Source: Pseudomonadota bacterium (GTDB taxonomy: Bacteria > Pseudomonadota > Gammaproteobacteria > Burkholderiales > Burkholderiaceae_C). From it: DNA of 64,000 nucleotides. The DNA lies in assembly GCA_023442945.1 (NCBI GenBank), contig JAEZWW010000040.1, positions 59,470 through 123,469 of the forward strand, written 5' to 3'. The position numbers and the translations under genes were made by a program. Below, piece by piece: positions 1-8,273 of the stretch (positions are counted from its first letter, which is position 1; the number at the start of each line of letters is the position of its first letter). The notes under the pieces were generated by a model. That model was not told where the DNA came from. It ran no database searches and worked only from the letters and a program-made list of their open reading frames with translations.

Positions 1-1571
1 CGCTTCTTGGGCGGTGCGTCGGCATGGTCCGGCGCGCCGTCGTCGAAGTCGTGGTCCTCGTCGTGGTCCCGCGTGCCGGCATCATCGGCGACACGTTTCG
101 CTACTTTTTTGGTAGCTAGTTGCGCAGATCCATCTAGGGCTGGAGTGCCTTTTGGCACGCGGTGGACACGCGGCGCCTGCTTCTTGGCACGTTGCTGCTC
201 GTTGCGCAATTCGTGCACCATGCTTTCGCGCGCGCCGTCGTCGGCGATGCTGAACTGCTGCCACCAGTCGGCCAGCTCTTCGCCGACTTCGCCGACGTCG
301 GCACGCAGGCGCAAGAAGTCGAAGCCGGCGCGAAAGCGCGGCTGCCCCGCCAGGCTGATGGGCGAATTGCCGCTGCGCTTGTCGAAGCGCGGCTGCATCA
401 TCCAGATCTCGCGCATGTCGGCGCCCAGCTTGCCGCGGCCCGACACATCGCCCACGCGCGCGTCAAACACCTCGTCGATCGCGTCCTGCAGCGCCGGGAA
501 CGGGTGCTCCTTGCGCGCCAGGCGGGCGTTCCAGCCCGTCAACACGTCCTGCCACAGCACGCAGGCCAAGAGGAACGACGGTGCGACCGGTTTGCCCTCG
601 CCCACGCGGCGGTCGGTGTCTTGCAGCGCGGCCTTGATGAAGGGCTGGTCGGCACGTTCGACCACCAGGTCCAGCAGCGGGTAGATGCCCTTGCCCACAC
701 CCAGCTTGCGCAGCTGTTCGACGCTGGCCAGCGCGTGGCCGGTCTGCAGCAGCTTGAGCATTTCGTCGAACAAGCGGCTTTGCGGCACGTCGCCCAGCAG
801 GCCCAGGCATTCGATGAGCGGCTTGGCGGTCTTGGGCTCGAGCTTGAAGCCCAGCGCCGACAGCTTGGCGCCAAAGCGCACGGCGCGGATGATGCGCACC
901 GGGTCTTCGCGGTAGCGCGCGGCCGGGTCGCCGATCATGCGCAGCAGCTTTTTCTGCGCGTCGGGGATGCCGCCGTGGTAGTCGACCACGACGCGCGATT
1001 CGGGGTCGTAGTACATGGCGTTGACGGTAAAGTCGCGCCGCGCGGCGTCTTCGTCCTGCGGGCCCCAGACGTTGTCGCGCAGCACCCGGCCGCTGGCGTC
1101 CACCGCGTGCTTCATGGTGGCCAACTGGCCCTTGGCGGTGCGTTCGTTGCCGCTCACTTGTTCGGCCGCCGTGTTGTCTACGTTGGCGCGGAAGGTGGAA
1201 ACCTCGATCACCTCGTGCTCGCGCCCGCGGCCGTACACCACGTGCACGATGCGAAAGCGCCGCCCGATGATGAAGGCGCGGCGGAACAAGCCCTTGACCT
1301 GTTCGGGCGTGGCGTTGGTGGCCACGTCGAAGTCCTTGGGTTTCAAGCCCAGCAGCAAGTCGCGCACGGCGCCGCCGACGATGTAGGCCTCGTAACCCGC
1401 CTCTTTCAGCGTGCGCACGACACCCGCGGCGCGCTCATCGACCAGCGCCGGGTTGATGCCGTGGCCGTCGGGGCCGACTTCGACACGCTTGCCCAGCCGC
1501 TTGCGCGCGCCGCCGCTGGCGTTTTTGCCCGTGGCCTTGCCGATCAGCTTGTCGATCAGGTTCTTGATCAT
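1..1571 (-). CDS. pcnB: Poly(A) polymerase I, 3' end cut by window edge
   Basis: Adds poly(A) tails to RNA 3' ends and so promotes RNA decay; a class II nucleotidyltransferase of the cytoplasm. About 523 residues are visible. The catalytic head shows GGAVRDLLLG (about residues 66-75), DFDVAT (80-85) and later RRDFTVNAMYYD, which hold the glycine-rich loop and metal-binding acidic residues. The tail is basic and low in complexity, and the frame is still open at base 1, so the stop lies outside the window. The ATG at 1571 overlaps the stop of the upstream HAD gene (ATGA), which implies translational coupling. The tail contains an in-frame copy of the dispersed repeat (100-154). Identity is secure; the C-terminus is not visible. 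Confidence 0.93.
   Translation of the reverse strand, partial: MIKNLIDKLIGKATGKNASGGARKRLGKRVEVGPDGHGINPALVDERAAGVVRTLKEAGYEAYIVGGAVRDLLLGLKPKDFDVATNATPEQVKGLFRRAFIIGRRFRIVHVVYGRGREHEVIEVSTFRANVDNTAAEQVSGNERTAKGQLATMKHAVDASGRVLRDNVWGPQDEDAARRDFTVNAMYYDPESRVVVDYHGGIPDAQKKLLRMIGDPAARYREDPVRIIRAVRFGAKLSALGFKLEPKTAKPLIECLGLLGDVPQSRLFDEMLKLLQTGHALASVEQLRKLGVGKGIYPLLDLVVERADQPFIKAALQDTDRRVGEGKPVAPSFLLACVLWQDVLTGWNARLARKEHPFPALQDAIDEVFDARVGDVSGRGKLGADMREIWMMQPRFDKRSGNSPISLAGQPRFRAGFDFLRLRADVGEVGEELADWWQQFSIADDGARESMVHELRNEQQRAKKQAPRVHRVPKGTPALDGSAQLATKKVAKRVADDAGTRDHDEDHDFDDGAPDHADAPPKK
100..154 (+). repeat. Dispersed repeat copy inside pcnB
   Basis: TAGCTAGTTGCGCAGATCC core with GCTAC...GGTAGC arm. 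Read on the pcnB strand it codes TPALDGSAQLATKKVA in frame. Confidence 0.75.
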
Positions 1572-2245
1572 TGTTGTTCTTTGAAGAGTTCCAGGATGCG
1601 CCAGCCGCGGGCCACGGCCGTGGCCCGCAAGGTGTCGTCGGGGTTGGTGGCCACGGGCTGCTGGACTTTTTCCAGCAGCGGCAGGTCGTTGCGCGAATCG
1701 GAATAAAAAGTGATGTCGGCGTCGGCCCAGCCGCGCCCGCGCGCCGCCAGCCATTCGGCCACGCGCGTGACCTTGCCTTCGCGAAACGACGGCGTGCCGG
1801 CGATCTCGCCCGTGTACCAGCCGCCCGGGCCGCGCGCCAGGTCGACCGCGATCAACTCGCTCACGCCAAAGCTGTGCGCAATTGGCCGGGTGACGAATTC
1901 GTTGGTGGCGGTGACGATCACGATCTGATCGCCCGCCTTGCGGTGCGCCTCCACCAGCGCGCGCGCCTGCGGCGTGATGGCCGGACCGACCACTTCGCGC
2001 ATGAAGCGCGCCTGCGCCTCGGCCGACGCGCCGGGGCCGTGACGGCGGATCGGCTCGGTGGTGAAGCGGATGTAGTCGTGGATGTCCAGCGTGCCGGCCT
2101 TGTACTGCTCGTAAAAACCGTCGTTGCGGCGCTTGAATTCGACCGGATCGGCCCAGCCGATGCGGGTGGCGAACTCGCCCCACGCGTGGTCCGAATCGAT
2201 CGGGATCAGCGTGTGGTCAAGGTCGAAGAGAGCCAGTTTCATCAT
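1568..2245 (-). CDS. HAD-family phosphatase (HAD-IB, SerB-like)
   Basis: A 225-residue haloacid-dehalogenase hydrolase. Motif I is DLDHT at residues 8-12, with the nucleophile Asp8 and general acid Asp10. Motif II is the TATNEF segment near residue 113, a lysine follows in REGK near 157, and motif III/IV is YSDSRNDLPLL near 181. Subfamily IB enzymes dephosphorylate small molecules such as phosphoserine or phosphorylated sugars; the substrate here cannot be read from the sequence. It lies between hda and pcnB, a neighbourhood kept in many Burkholderiales, and overlaps the pcnB start by four bases. The 40-bp gap to hda is filled by a copy of the dispersed repeat. A second in-frame ATG directly follows the first, so the start could be one codon later. 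Confidence 0.88.
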   Translation of the reverse strand: MMKLALFDLDHTLIPIDSDHAWGEFATRIGWADPVEFKRRNDGFYEQYKAGTLDIHDYIRFTTEPIRRHGPGASAEAQARFMREVVGPAITPQARALVEAHRKAGDQIVIVTATNEFVTRPIAHSFGVSELIAVDLARGPGGWYTGEIAGTPSFREGKVTRVAEWLAARGRGWADADITFYSDSRNDLPLLEKVQQPVATNPDDTLRATAVARGWRILELFKEQQ

Positions 2246-2301
2246 AAAAATCGGGGGTTAGCGCTACAGCCACCTGCGCAGCCAGCTACTCATTTTGCAG
2301 C
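2246..2301 (-). repeat. Dispersed repeat copy, hda/HAD gap
   Basis: Minus-strand TAGCTGGCTGCGCAGGTGGC then TGTAGCGC. Its first TAG is the hda stop codon. Confidence 0.85.
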
Positions 2302-2972
2302 ATGGCCTTGATCAGCGGGATGGTCACACCGCGCTGGGTCTGCAGCGCGTAGCGGTCCAGGTGGTCCAGCAATTCGACCAGACTGCCCAGATCGCGCGAA
2401 AAGCGGCCCAGCACGTAGTCCATGACGTCGTCGGACAAGAACAGCCCGCGTGCGTCGGCCGCGCGGCGCAGCACGGCACGACATTCGGACTCGGGCAGCG
2501 CGTGCAGTTCAAACACATGGCCCCAGGCCAGGCGCGTGCGCAGGTCGTCGCGCAGCGGCAAATCGGCCGGCGGCAACGCGCCCGCGGCCAGCACCGCGCG
2601 CGGCCGGCCCGACGCGGGCGCGACGGCGTTGACGAACCAGTTGAAGGCGGTGTGCTGCTGCTCGGCGCTGTAGCGGTCGACGTCGTCCATCATCACCGCG
2701 TCCCAGCCGTCCTGAAAGCCGCGCGCAGGCGGCCCATCGGCGTCCAGCCAGCCGACCGCGGCCCCGCGCGCCAGCAAGGCAGCGCGCGCACCGCGCAGCA
2801 AATGCGTCTTTCCGGCGCCGGGCGGGCCCCACAGGTAGGTGGGCACGGGCGAGCGGGTCGCGCTTTCGGCCCACAGGCGCAGGTGCTGCAGCGCTTCGGT
2901 GTTGCGCCCGGGCAGGTAGTCGTCCAGCGTGGGCTCGGGCGCCAGCCCGATGTCCAGGGCAATCTGCTTCAT
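2286..2972 (-). CDS. hda: DnaA regulatory inactivator Hda
   Basis: A 228-residue AAA+ protein of the DnaA family. With the DNA-loaded beta clamp it stimulates ATP hydrolysis by DnaA after initiation and so prevents re-initiation of replication. The N-terminal QIALDIG segment (residues 3-9) fits the clamp-binding motif, and the Walker A loop is GPPGAGKT (49-56). A degenerate Walker B region (VMMDDVDRY) follows. An in-frame start exists at 3023, but the family begins at MKQIALDIG, so the ATG at 2972 is chosen. The gene is divergent from purM. Its stop codon TAG is the first TAG of a dispersed-repeat copy (2246-2301), so the repeat defines the C-terminal end. Confidence 0.9.
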   Translation of the reverse strand: MKQIALDIGLAPEPTLDDYLPGRNTEALQHLRLWAESATRSPVPTYLWGPPGAGKTHLLRGARAALLARGAAVGWLDADGPPARGFQDGWDAVMMDDVDRYSAEQQHTAFNWFVNAVAPASGRPRAVLAAGALPPADLPLRDDLRTRLAWGHVFELHALPESECRAVLRRAADARGLFLSDDVMDYVLGRFSRDLGSLVELLDHLDRYALQTQRGVTIPLIKAMLQNE

Positions 2973-3063
2973 CGGCGCGCGGCGGGGGCGATCGGGGGAA
3001 CAAACAGGGGCATGCGGCCTCAATGAGGCACTGCGTGTCGCCGGAAAAGCCGGGTGCAGCGCC

Positions 3064-3069
3064 TAGAAT
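3064..3069 (+). promoter_or_regulatory. Putative -10 element (TAGAAT) for purM
   Basis: TAGAAT lies about 80 bp before purM in the hda/purM divergent gap. The same hexamer occurs upstream of rpsT and argD in this window. No convincing -35 box is visible, so this is inferred from position and recurrence only. Confidence 0.35.
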
Positions 3070-3088
3070 TCGAGCTTCGATTTTACGC

Positions 3089-3112
3089 GGCGCCCCGAAT
3101 CGGGCGCCTTTT
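3089..3112 (+). terminator. GC hairpin plus short T run in purM leader
   Basis: GGCGCCC (3089-3095) pairs with GGGCGCC (3102-3108) and is followed by TTTT. It sits between the presumed -10 element and the purM start, so it could be an attenuator-like leader hairpin. The T run is short and no regulatory partner is visible. Confidence 0.3.
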
Positions 3113-3150
3113 GCGCGCGCAAGCGCCCGTTGCCTGAACCGCCTGCCCCG

Positions 3151-4209
3151 ATGAGTGCCTCCCCTACCCCCCTGAGCTACAAAGACGCCGGTGTCGATAT
3201 CGACGCGGGCGACGCGCTGGTCGAGCGCATCAAGCCGCTGGCCAAGCGCACGCTGCGCGAAGGCGTGCTGTCGGGCCTGGGCGGGTTTGGCGCGCTGTTT
3301 GAAGTGCCCAAGTGCTACAAGGAGCCGGTGCTGGTCAGCGGCACCGACGGCGTGGGCACCAAGCTGCGCCTGGCGTTCGAATGGAACGTGCACGACACCG
3401 TCGGCATCGACCTGGTCGCCATGAGCGTGAACGACGTGCGGGTGCAGGGCGCCGAGCCGCTGTTCTTTCTGGACTATTTCGCGTGCGGCAAGCTGGACGT
3501 GGACACGGCCGCAGCCGTGGTCGGCGGCATCGCTCAGGGGTGCGAGTTGGCCGGCTGCGCGCTGATCGGCGGCGAAACCGCCGAGATGCCGGGCATGTAC
3601 CCGGCCGGCGAATACGACCTGGCCGGTTTTTGCGTCGGCGCGGTGGAAAAGGCCGGCATCCTGACCGGGCGCGACGTGGCCGAGGGCGACGTGGTGTTGG
3701 GCCTGTCGTCCAGCGGCGTGCACAGCAACGGCTTCAGCCTGGTGCGCAAGTGCATCGAACGCGCGGGCGCCGACCTGCCCGCCACGCTGGACGGTGTGCC
3801 CTTCCGCCAGGCCGTGATGGCGCCCACGCGCATCTACGTGAAAAACGTGCTGGCTGCGCTGGCCGCGCAGCCGAACACGGCGACGGCCGGAGGCATCAAG
3901 GCGCTGGCCCACATCACCGGTGGCGGCCTGCTGGAAAACATCCCGCGCGTGCTGCCCGACGGCCTGGCCGCGCATTTGACCAAGGGCAGTTGGCCGCAGA
4001 CCGAGCTGTTCGCCTGGCTGCAAAAGACGGCGGGCGTTGACGACATTGAGATGAACCGCACCTTCAACAACGGCATCGGCATGATCGTGGTCGTCGCGCC
4101 CTCAGCCGCCGATGCGGTGGCCGCCGCGCTGCGCGCCGGTGGCGACAGCGTGCACACCATCGGGCGCATCGCCCCGCGCGGCAACGGCGCCGCCGTGGTC
4201 GTGGCCTGA
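3151..4209 (+). CDS. purM: Phosphoribosylformylglycinamidine cyclo-ligase
   Basis: AIR synthetase, the fifth step of purine synthesis: ATP-dependent ring closure of FGAM to aminoimidazole ribonucleotide. The 352-residue length is standard. The N-terminus SYKDAGVDIDAG and the GTDGVGTKL ATP-binding segment (about 61-69) are family signatures, and GGETAEMPGMY and GGGLLENIPR follow in the expected order. A TTG seven codons upstream is in frame, but the ATG at 3151 matches family N-termini (MS..PLSYKDAG). It is divergent from hda and is followed after 55 bp by an AI-2E-type permease on the same strand, a pairing common in Burkholderiales. Confidence 0.96.
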   Translation: MSASPTPLSYKDAGVDIDAGDALVERIKPLAKRTLREGVLSGLGGFGALFEVPKCYKEPVLVSGTDGVGTKLRLAFEWNVHDTVGIDLVAMSVNDVRVQGAEPLFFLDYFACGKLDVDTAAAVVGGIAQGCELAGCALIGGETAEMPGMYPAGEYDLAGFCVGAVEKAGILTGRDVAEGDVVLGLSSSGVHSNGFSLVRKCIERAGADLPATLDGVPFRQAVMAPTRIYVKNVLAALAAQPNTATAGGIKALAHITGGGLLENIPRVLPDGLAAHLTKGSWPQTELFAWLQKTAGVDDIEMNRTFNNGIGMIVVVAPSAADAVAAALRAGGDSVHTIGRIAPRGNGAAVVVA

Positions 4210-4264
4210 GCGGCGCCGCCGCGCTGATCCGCTTTTACCTGGACCTGATCACCCTCCACCGCCA

Positions 4265-5287
4265 ATGACCCGCCTGCCCGCCGACACACGCCTGCGCATC
4301 GCCGACGTGGCCAGCCATGTGCTGATGGTGGGCGCGCTGCTGCTGATCATGTGGCAGAGCCTGCTGCCCGGTCTGCTGTGCGTGTGTCTGGGCTTTTTAA
4401 GTACGCGCTGGTTCAGCCCCAAGCTGGCCGTGCTGACGCGCTCGCCCAATGGCCAGGCGCCGCGCTTTGCCGCCGCCGTGGTGGCGCTGCTGCCGGTGCT
4501 GCTGCTGGCCATCGCCCTGCCGCGCACACGCGGGCTGATTCTGGACGCGCCAGCCGTGTACCGCGAACTGCTCGGCTTTCTGGCCCGCACGGTGCTGGAA
4601 TTCCGCGAAAAGCTGCCTGCCGACTTGGCGACCCAGCTGCCTGAAGGCGCGGCCGAAGTCCAGCACGTCATCGCCGCCTACCTGGCCAGCAAGGCCGGCG
4701 CCATGGCCACCACGGGGCGCGCCTGGTTGGTCGGTCTGCTGTTCGCCTACGTCGGCCTGCTGATCGGCGCACTGGCGGCGGCACGGCCCAGCGCCTTTGA
4801 CCTGCGCCCGCTGGCGGCGCAACTGCACCTGCGCCTGACACGCTTTGGCGAAACCTTTCGCCAGATCGTGGTGGCGCAGTTCTGGATCGCGCTGTTCAAC
4901 ACCTGCCTGACCGCCATCTTCCTGCTGGTGTTGCTGCCGCTGACCGGCAACAAGCTGCCCTATTCCATGGCACTGATCCTGCTGACCTTCGTCGCCGGGC
5001 TGGTGCCGATCGTGGGCAACCTGCTGTGCAACGCGGTGCTGACGCTGGTGGGTCTGTCGGTTTCACCCGGCGTGGCGCTGGCCTGCCTGGTGTTTCTGGT
5101 GCTGATCCACAAGGCGGAATACTTCATCAACGCCAAGGTGATCGGCCACCGCACCCACATGGGCGTGTGGGAGCTGCTGGCCGTCATGTTCGTCATGGAA
5201 GCCATCTTCGGCCCGCCCGGCCTGGTGGCGGCGCCGATGTTTTACGCCTACTTCAAGAAAGAGCTGCAGGCCGCCGACTGGGTTTGA
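4265..5287 (+). CDS. AI-2E family transporter (PerM-like permease)
   Basis: A 340-residue polytopic inner-membrane protein. Hydrophobic segments include ASHVLMVGALLLIMW near the N-terminus, a pair around residues 30-100, and a cluster of four in the C-terminal half (for example IALFNTCLTAIFLLVLLPL and MALILLTFVAGLVPIVGNLL). The GLVPIVGNLL segment followed by a long soluble loop before the last helices is typical of the AI-2E/PerM family. Some members export autoinducer-2 or act as Na+/H+ antiporters, but most have no known substrate. The ATG at 4265 is preferred because upstream in-frame residues overlap purM and are not membrane-like. It is probably cotranscribed with purM. Confidence 0.82.
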   Translation: MTRLPADTRLRIADVASHVLMVGALLLIMWQSLLPGLLCVCLGFLSTRWFSPKLAVLTRSPNGQAPRFAAAVVALLPVLLLAIALPRTRGLILDAPAVYRELLGFLARTVLEFREKLPADLATQLPEGAAEVQHVIAAYLASKAGAMATTGRAWLVGLLFAYVGLLIGALAAARPSAFDLRPLAAQLHLRLTRFGETFRQIVVAQFWIALFNTCLTAIFLLVLLPLTGNKLPYSMALILLTFVAGLVPIVGNLLCNAVLTLVGLSVSPGVALACLVFLVLIHKAEYFINAKVIGHRTHMGVWELLAVMFVMEAIFGPPGLVAAPMFYAYFKKELQAADWV

Positions 5288-5713
5288 CGCCCGGCGCGTG
5301 CGGCCCCATGGGTTTGTTGCGGGCACGTTACCCGGGAACCCGCGCGAGCACCTGGTGACCACCATTTTGATAGGGGTCCGTCGGCAACGCGCAAACATGC
5401 GCGCGGGGTCGCTCTTCGCTCGCCCACGGTCGCGCATTTGACGGCCGCCTCCCAAGACCCACGCAGGACGCGGTGCCCAGGCGAACGCGCGCGCGTGCGC
5501 TGGGCGGCGCCGACACAGGGCCTCTGATTCCCTTTATTCCAAAACAATAAGTACGCATTCCTGGCCGAATAGTTTATTTATTATTTTTATTTAAATTATA
5601 ACTTAAGATTTATATATTGTCCCAATATCATTCGCATTTTTGCTCAATATCACCCTTACGATATTCTTTTGTTAATCGTAAAGTGTTAACTCGAATTCAG
5701 TCCGGAGGTGAGC
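5288..5713. other. 426-bp intergenic region with AT-rich half
   Basis: Bases 5288-5535 are GC-rich and carry no convincing gene. From about 5535 to 5700 the composition switches to strongly AT-rich, with runs such as TTTATTTATTATTTTTATTTA. This stretch must hold the promoter of the secreted protein that starts at 5714. Several TATAAT-like and TTG-like hexamers are present, so no single promoter can be assigned. Confidence 0.6.
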
Positions 5714-7933
5714 ATGCGCAACTTGATGAAGACAGTTTGGCGGAGCAGGTTTTGGGCCTCCTGCATCGCCATCGCGGCGGCCTTGGTTTGGCCAGGCACG
5801 TCGTTCGCCGCGACCGGTGCAACGGGCCAGGGCTACGGGCTTCTGGCCAACGCCAACGTGCTGGGCATCGGCCTGGGAGTGCCCCTCGCGGACACCGGGC
5901 TGCTGACCGCGCCGCCCAACTTCTCGAACTCGCAAACCGTCGTCGGCGCTAACGTCTCGGCCGGCGCCCTGTTGCAGGTTCAAGCGGGCGTGATCAATGG
6001 CGCGACGCAAAGTGCGCTGGCGCTCAATACCGTCAATTCGACGGGCAGCGTCACAGGCCTCAACCTGGGTCTGGTCAGCTCGGACATACTGCCGCTCAGC
6101 CTGCTGCGCGTGACGGCCGACGCCGTCGCCGCGAACGCTCAGGTTGTCTGCTCGGCCGGCACGCCCGTAGCCAGTGGCAGCAGCACGGTGGCCAACCTCA
6201 AGGTGGTCGGCCCGCTCGGCCTGACCATTCCCGTCACCATCAATCCGACGGGGCCAACGGTCGTCAACGTCGCGAACGTGGCGGTGCTCACGATCAATGA
6301 GCAGATCCCGAGTGCCAACGGCATCACCGTCAATGCGCTGCACTTGGCCATCAACGTGCTCGGGCTCATCACCGCCGATGTCGTGGTTGGCCATGCCCAG
6401 GCGTCCCTGGCCAACTGCTCTGCAGCCAGCGGGTCGGTGACCATCAGCGCGCCCAACATCAACGCCGCCAACGCCAGCGGGGTCCCCGTGCAGGGCAGTT
6501 GCACCGCCGGCGGCGGACCAGTGGTGATTACCTCCAACCCCGCGATTGCCCCGGTGAGCACGACGTGCGGGCCGGCCGGCACCTACAGCACCACAGTCAA
6601 TGCCGTCGCCTTGCCCGACGGGCCGGTGACGTTCACCGCGACGCAGGACTCAGCATCCGCCAGCACCACGGTCACCAAGGCCACGGCGGCCGGCGTCCCG
6701 GTCGTTACCGTGCTGCCCCTGACGCCGATTTCGGCCAGCAATCAAGCGGCCTATGGCCCCATCTCCGGCACCTGCAACCAAATCGGCCAACCTGTCACGG
6801 TCACCGTCGGCTCCATATCCGCACCGTCTCCGATCTGCCAACCGGGGGGGACGTGGAGCCTCGCGTCGATCAACGTGTCAAGCCTGCCGGACGGCCCGGT
6901 CACGGTCACTGCATCGCAAACCAACGCCAGCGGCACGGGCAGCGGCTCGGCGTCGACGCTCAAGGACGCCACGCCACCCGTCGTCGCCATCACGACCGCA
7001 CCGCCGATCAACGCCGCCAACGTGAGCAACTACGCCGTATCGGGTACCTGCACCGCCTCGGATGGGAACGTCACGGTCAGCTTCAACGGCGGCGCGCCGG
7101 TCACAACGCCTTGCACCAGCGGCAGCTGGACCCTGACCGGCGTGAACGCGAGCGCGTTGCCGGACGGCACCGTGACCATCCTCGCCACCCAGACCGATGC
7201 GGCGGGCAACACCGGCCAGGCCACCCGTACCACGCCCAAGGACACGATGCCACCTACCGTGACCGTGACGGCGCCGGCACAGATCAACGCCGGCAACCAG
7301 AGCAGCTACAGCGTGTCCGGCACCTGCACCGCGGGCGATGGCGCGGTGTCGGTGACCATCGGCAATGTGTCGACGGTCACGCCCTGCACCGCCGGCGGCA
7401 CCTGGACGGTCACCGGCGCCAACGTGGCCAACCTGCCGCAGGGCACGGTGACGATCACCGCTTCGCAGACCGACGCAGCCGGCAACACCGGCACCGGCAC
7501 CGGCACCGCGACCAAGACCACGCCGGCCGGCGGCGACAACCCCCCGCCGGTCGTCACCGTGGTCGCGCCGCCCATCAACGCCGGCAACCAGGGCGCCTAC
7601 AGCCCGTCCGGCACCTGCTCCGCCGGGGACGGCCCGGTCACCGTGACAATCGGCACGGCGCCCCAACAGGTGACCGTGACCGCGACGTGCAGCGCTGGCG
7701 GCACCTGGGTCGCACCGCCGAGCAATGTCAGTGCCCTGCCCGCCGGGACCGTCACGGTGACGGCATCGCAGACCGATGCCGCCGGGAACACGGGCACCGC
7801 GCAGACCACCACCACCAAGGCTACGCCCGGCAATGGTCCTACCCCGGTCCCGGTGGGTGGGGCCTGGGCCGCCCTCGCGCTGTTGGCCACCGGCGCCTTG
7901 GGCTTGCGGCGCCGCCGTGGGGCGAAGGCGTAA
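5714..7933 (+). CDS. Secreted choice-of-anchor-P-like protein with Ig-type repeats and C-terminal sorting tail
   Basis: A 739-residue exported protein. Residues 1 to about 35 form a signal peptide ending near FAATG. Residues of about 40-235 resemble the choice-of-anchor P domain (stretches of VNAL, VVVG.A.A and paired cysteines). Five Ig-like repeats of about 85-90 residues follow, each with INA.N...Y.VSGTC...DG, a second cysteine, LPDG.VT..A.QTDAAGNTG and a linker KDT.PP. The protein ends PVPVGGAWAALALLATGALGLRRRR, a glycine/proline motif, one membrane helix and a basic cluster, as in IPTL-CTERM/PEP-CTERM sorting signals. The ATG at 5714 has CCGGAGG five bases upstream; a GTG at 5708 overlaps that site and is rejected. 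A strong terminator follows. Function is unknown; surface display or adhesion is inferred. Confidence 0.8.
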   Translation: MRNLMKTVWRSRFWASCIAIAAALVWPGTSFAATGATGQGYGLLANANVLGIGLGVPLADTGLLTAPPNFSNSQTVVGANVSAGALLQVQAGVINGATQSALALNTVNSTGSVTGLNLGLVSSDILPLSLLRVTADAVAANAQVVCSAGTPVASGSSTVANLKVVGPLGLTIPVTINPTGPTVVNVANVAVLTINEQIPSANGITVNALHLAINVLGLITADVVVGHAQASLANCSAASGSVTISAPNINAANASGVPVQGSCTAGGGPVVITSNPAIAPVSTTCGPAGTYSTTVNAVALPDGPVTFTATQDSASASTTVTKATAAGVPVVTVLPLTPISASNQAAYGPISGTCNQIGQPVTVTVGSISAPSPICQPGGTWSLASINVSSLPDGPVTVTASQTNASGTGSGSASTLKDATPPVVAITTAPPINAANVSNYAVSGTCTASDGNVTVSFNGGAPVTTPCTSGSWTLTGVNASALPDGTVTILATQTDAAGNTGQATRTTPKDTMPPTVTVTAPAQINAGNQSSYSVSGTCTAGDGAVSVTIGNVSTVTPCTAGGTWTVTGANVANLPQGTVTITASQTDAAGNTGTGTGTATKTTPAGGDNPPPVVTVVAPPINAGNQGAYSPSGTCSAGDGPVTVTIGTAPQQVTVTATCSAGGTWVAPPSNVSALPAGTVTVTASQTDAAGNTGTAQTTTTKATPGNGPTPVPVGGAWAALALLATGALGLRRRRGAKA

Positions 7934-7962
7934 GGGCGGCACCCCCCCGCTGAAAGGCGCGG

Positions 7963-7994
7963 GCCGCGGTCCCTTGGGGGCCGCGGCTTTTTTT
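7963..7994 (+). terminator. Rho-independent terminator after secreted Ig-repeat gene
   Basis: GCCGCGG (7963-7969) and CCGCGGC (7981-7987) form a perfect 7-bp stem, followed by seven T residues. Confidence 0.88.
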
Positions 7995-8273
7995 ATGGCG
8001 GCGCCTGGGTGCTTGGCGGCGCTTGTCGGGCGTTAACGGTCGCAACGGGCGCGGTCGACGCCAGCGTCAGCGCGCGCCAGACCAAGTGCCATGGCTCGTC
8101 ACCCGCGCCTGCGCGGGGTCGCGTGTGGCCTTTGAGGCGCATCGACGCCCTCAACGCAACGCAATCTTCAGCCGAAATTTACTATCCCTTTGATAGCTTC
8201 TCACGCAGATGGCTGTAGGGCCATTGGCCGATTTTTCCCAGAAAGCAGGCGAGAACGCGCAGCAGCAGCAGCG
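7995..8273. other. Remainder of convergent gap after the terminator
   Basis: This stretch, between the secreted Ig-repeat gene and the SirB1-like gene, holds one dispersed-repeat copy (8181-8236). I see no gene in it. Confidence 0.55.
8181..8236 (+). repeat. Dispersed repeat copy, convergent gap
   Basis: TAGCTTCTCACGCAGATGGC, TGTAGGGCC and GGCCGATTTTT, between the Ig-repeat gene and the SirB1-like gene. Confidence 0.85.

Noticed and set aside
162..1706. 514-codon plus-strand frame opposite pcnB
   Set aside because: Low-complexity His/Ala/Val translation; pcnB motifs are on the other strand.
2509..4023. 504-codon minus-strand frame over hda and purM
   Set aside because: It spans two well-identified genes in the wrong frame and has no family features.
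5288..5535. Possible gene upstream of the Ig-repeat protein
   Set aside because: Frames are short, Arg-rich and lack ribosome-binding sites.
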